Position numbers and translations under genes: made by a program
Assembly (NCBI GenBank): GCA_030036975.1
Contig: JASHSE010000545.1
Coordinates: 1-5,897, forward strand
DNA from: Xanthobacteraceae bacterium
Lineage (GTDB): Bacteria; Pseudomonadota; Alphaproteobacteria; Rhizobiales; Xanthobacteraceae
Direction of reading: 5' to 3'
DNA: 5,897 nt
Notes under the pieces: generated by a model
What the model was told of the DNA's origin: nothing
Seen by the model: only the letters and a program-made list of their open reading frames with translations
Database searches by the model: none
In this document: in pieces, positions 4,960-5,897 of the stretch
Layout of the letters: every line of letters begins with the position of its first letter
Numbering within the stretch: position 1 is the first letter of the stretch

Positions 4960-5897
4960 TCACACCGGCTTGTAATTGCGGTCCATCGGCACGTCGATCA
5001 ACAGCGGCGCGTTGCTTTGCAGCCCTTTCGCGATCAGATCGGTCGCGTCGTGTACGGTTTTGGCGCGTTCGGCGGCGATGCCGAGCGAGCGGGCGAGGCC
5101 GACGTAATCGATCGCTGGATCGGTCAGCTCCATGCCGACAAAACGGTCGACCTGGGCGGCCAGGCCGCGTTGCGCGTTGAGGCGCTGCTTGAGAATGCGG
5201 TACGAGGTGTTGTTGAAAATGACGAACACGGCGGCGATCCGTTCGTGCGCCGCCGTCCACAACGCCTGGCACGTGTACATGGCGCTGCCGTCGCCAACCA
5301 GCGCCAGCACCGGGCGGTCGGGCAGCGCCAGCTTGACGCCGAGCGCCGCCGGCAGGCCCCAGCCGATGCCGCCGCCGCGCAGCCCGAAAAAGCTTTGCGG
5401 ATCGTCGCTGCGGATCAGCGAGCGGATGCCGGCGCCGGACGACACGGTTTCGTCGATCACCACTGCATCCGCCGGCAGCGTTTCGCCGATGGCATTGAGC
5501 AGCGCCAGCGGCGCCACCGGCGTTTGCTCTGCCAGTGCGCGCGCCTTGGCCTTGAGCGCCTCGCGTTCGGCGAGGCTTGCGCGCTCGGCGGCTTCGAGCC
5601 GCTCGCGCGCCACGCCGCGGGCGCCGCTGGTCATGGTCTCGCGCAGCACTTTTGTCAGATCGGGCAGCGTGGTCTTGGGGTCTCCGAGAATCGCGACCTG
5701 CGGCGGATAGTTCTTGCCAAGTTCCCAGGCGTCCGTATCGAGATGAACGAGCGTGAGGCCCGGCGGCATCGGCTCGATGTCGGACGGCAGAGACAGGGTG
5801 AACAGGTCGCCGCCGACCGAGAACAGCACGTCGTATTGTTCCAAAATTTTGCGGATCGGTCCCTGCATGCGGGTCATGGCGCCGCGGAACAGCGGAT
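4960..5897 (-). CDS. Thiamine-diphosphate-dependent decarboxylase-type enzyme, C-terminal part (5' end outside window)
   Basis: The reading frame is open to the window edge. Upstream of the ATG at 5877 it continues as PLFRGA, which in this superfamily joins the N-terminal PYR domain to the central domain, so 5877 is internal and about 311 residues of perhaps 550 are present. The central domain covers about the first 120 residues here. The C-terminal PP domain carries the ThDP/Mg motif: GDGS at 5295-5284 and NN starting at 5214, 27 residues apart. QALWTAAHERI and NNTSYRILKQ resemble benzoylformate decarboxylase (MdlC) and acetolactate-synthase-like proteins. Such enzymes cleave 2-oxo acids and sometimes ligate the aldehyde. 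By a gapless alignment from memory, the position of benzoylformate decarboxylase H281 falls in FTLSLPSD, with no histidine, so benzoylformate need not be the substrate. The catalytic glutamate of the PYR domain is out of view. It converges on the cupin gene. Confidence 0.9.
   Translation of the reverse strand, partial: PLFRGAMTRMQGPIRKILEQYDVLFSVGGDLFTLSLPSDIEPMPPGLTLVHLDTDAWELGKNYPPQVAILGDPKTTLPDLTKVLRETMTSGARGVARERLEAAERASLAEREALKAKARALAEQTPVAPLALLNAIGETLPADAVVIDETVSSGAGIRSLIRSDDPQSFFGLRGGGIGWGLPAALGVKLALPDRPVLALVGDGSAMYTCQALWTAAHERIAAVFVIFNNTSYRILKQRLNAQRGLAAQVDRFVGMELTDPAIDYVGLARSLGIAAERAKTVHDATDLIAKGLQSNAPLLIDVPMDRNYKPV

Overview
The window is GC-rich chromosomal DNA carrying five protein-coding genes and no RNA genes, transposase genes or CRISPR. 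Base composition, the style of the proteins and above all the intergenic repeats (hairpins around GACCCGCGGGTCCATGC / CCGGCAATGACGA, the ATTCCGG...CCGGAATGACGA type, and the GTAGCCCGGATGAGCGAAGCG type) suggest an alphaproteobacterium of the Rhizobiales, most likely near Bradyrhizobium, Rhodopseudomonas or Xanthobacteraceae. That placement rests on memory of such genomes, not on a search.

Layout from left to right. A repeat element (1-73) lies just beyond the stop of a minus-strand YxjG-type 'core MetE' protein (82-1191). A second repeat of the same family (1217-1328) separates it from a tandem paralog of equal length (1338-2447). The second paralog overlaps by ATGA the end of a UbiD-family decarboxylase gene (2444-3979). 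These three minus-strand genes look like one transcription unit in the order UbiD, MetE-like 2, MetE-like 1. A 239-bp divergent gap (3980-4218) holds an inverted pair of REP-like hairpins and a weak candidate promoter for the UbiD gene. A cupin protein (4219-4869, plus strand) follows. It converges on a thiamine-diphosphate-dependent decarboxylase-type enzyme (4960 to beyond the window end, minus strand). The 90-bp gap between these two stops is almost filled by a two-armed inverted repeat.

Functionally, two enzyme families that break C-C bonds next to carboxyl groups (UbiD with prenylated FMN, and a benzoylformate-decarboxylase-like ThDP enzyme) sit with a small cupin and two zinc methyltransferase-fold proteins. 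I infer an accessory catabolic locus for a carboxylated, perhaps aromatic or alkylated, compound rather than core ubiquinone or methionine synthesis. The substrate cannot be read from the sequence. The most distinctive points are the translational coupling of a UbiD enzyme to a MetE-like protein, an apparent His-to-Asp change at the UbiD metal site, a winged-helix-like tail on the UbiD protein, and two repeat families whose copies differ by compensatory base-pair changes.
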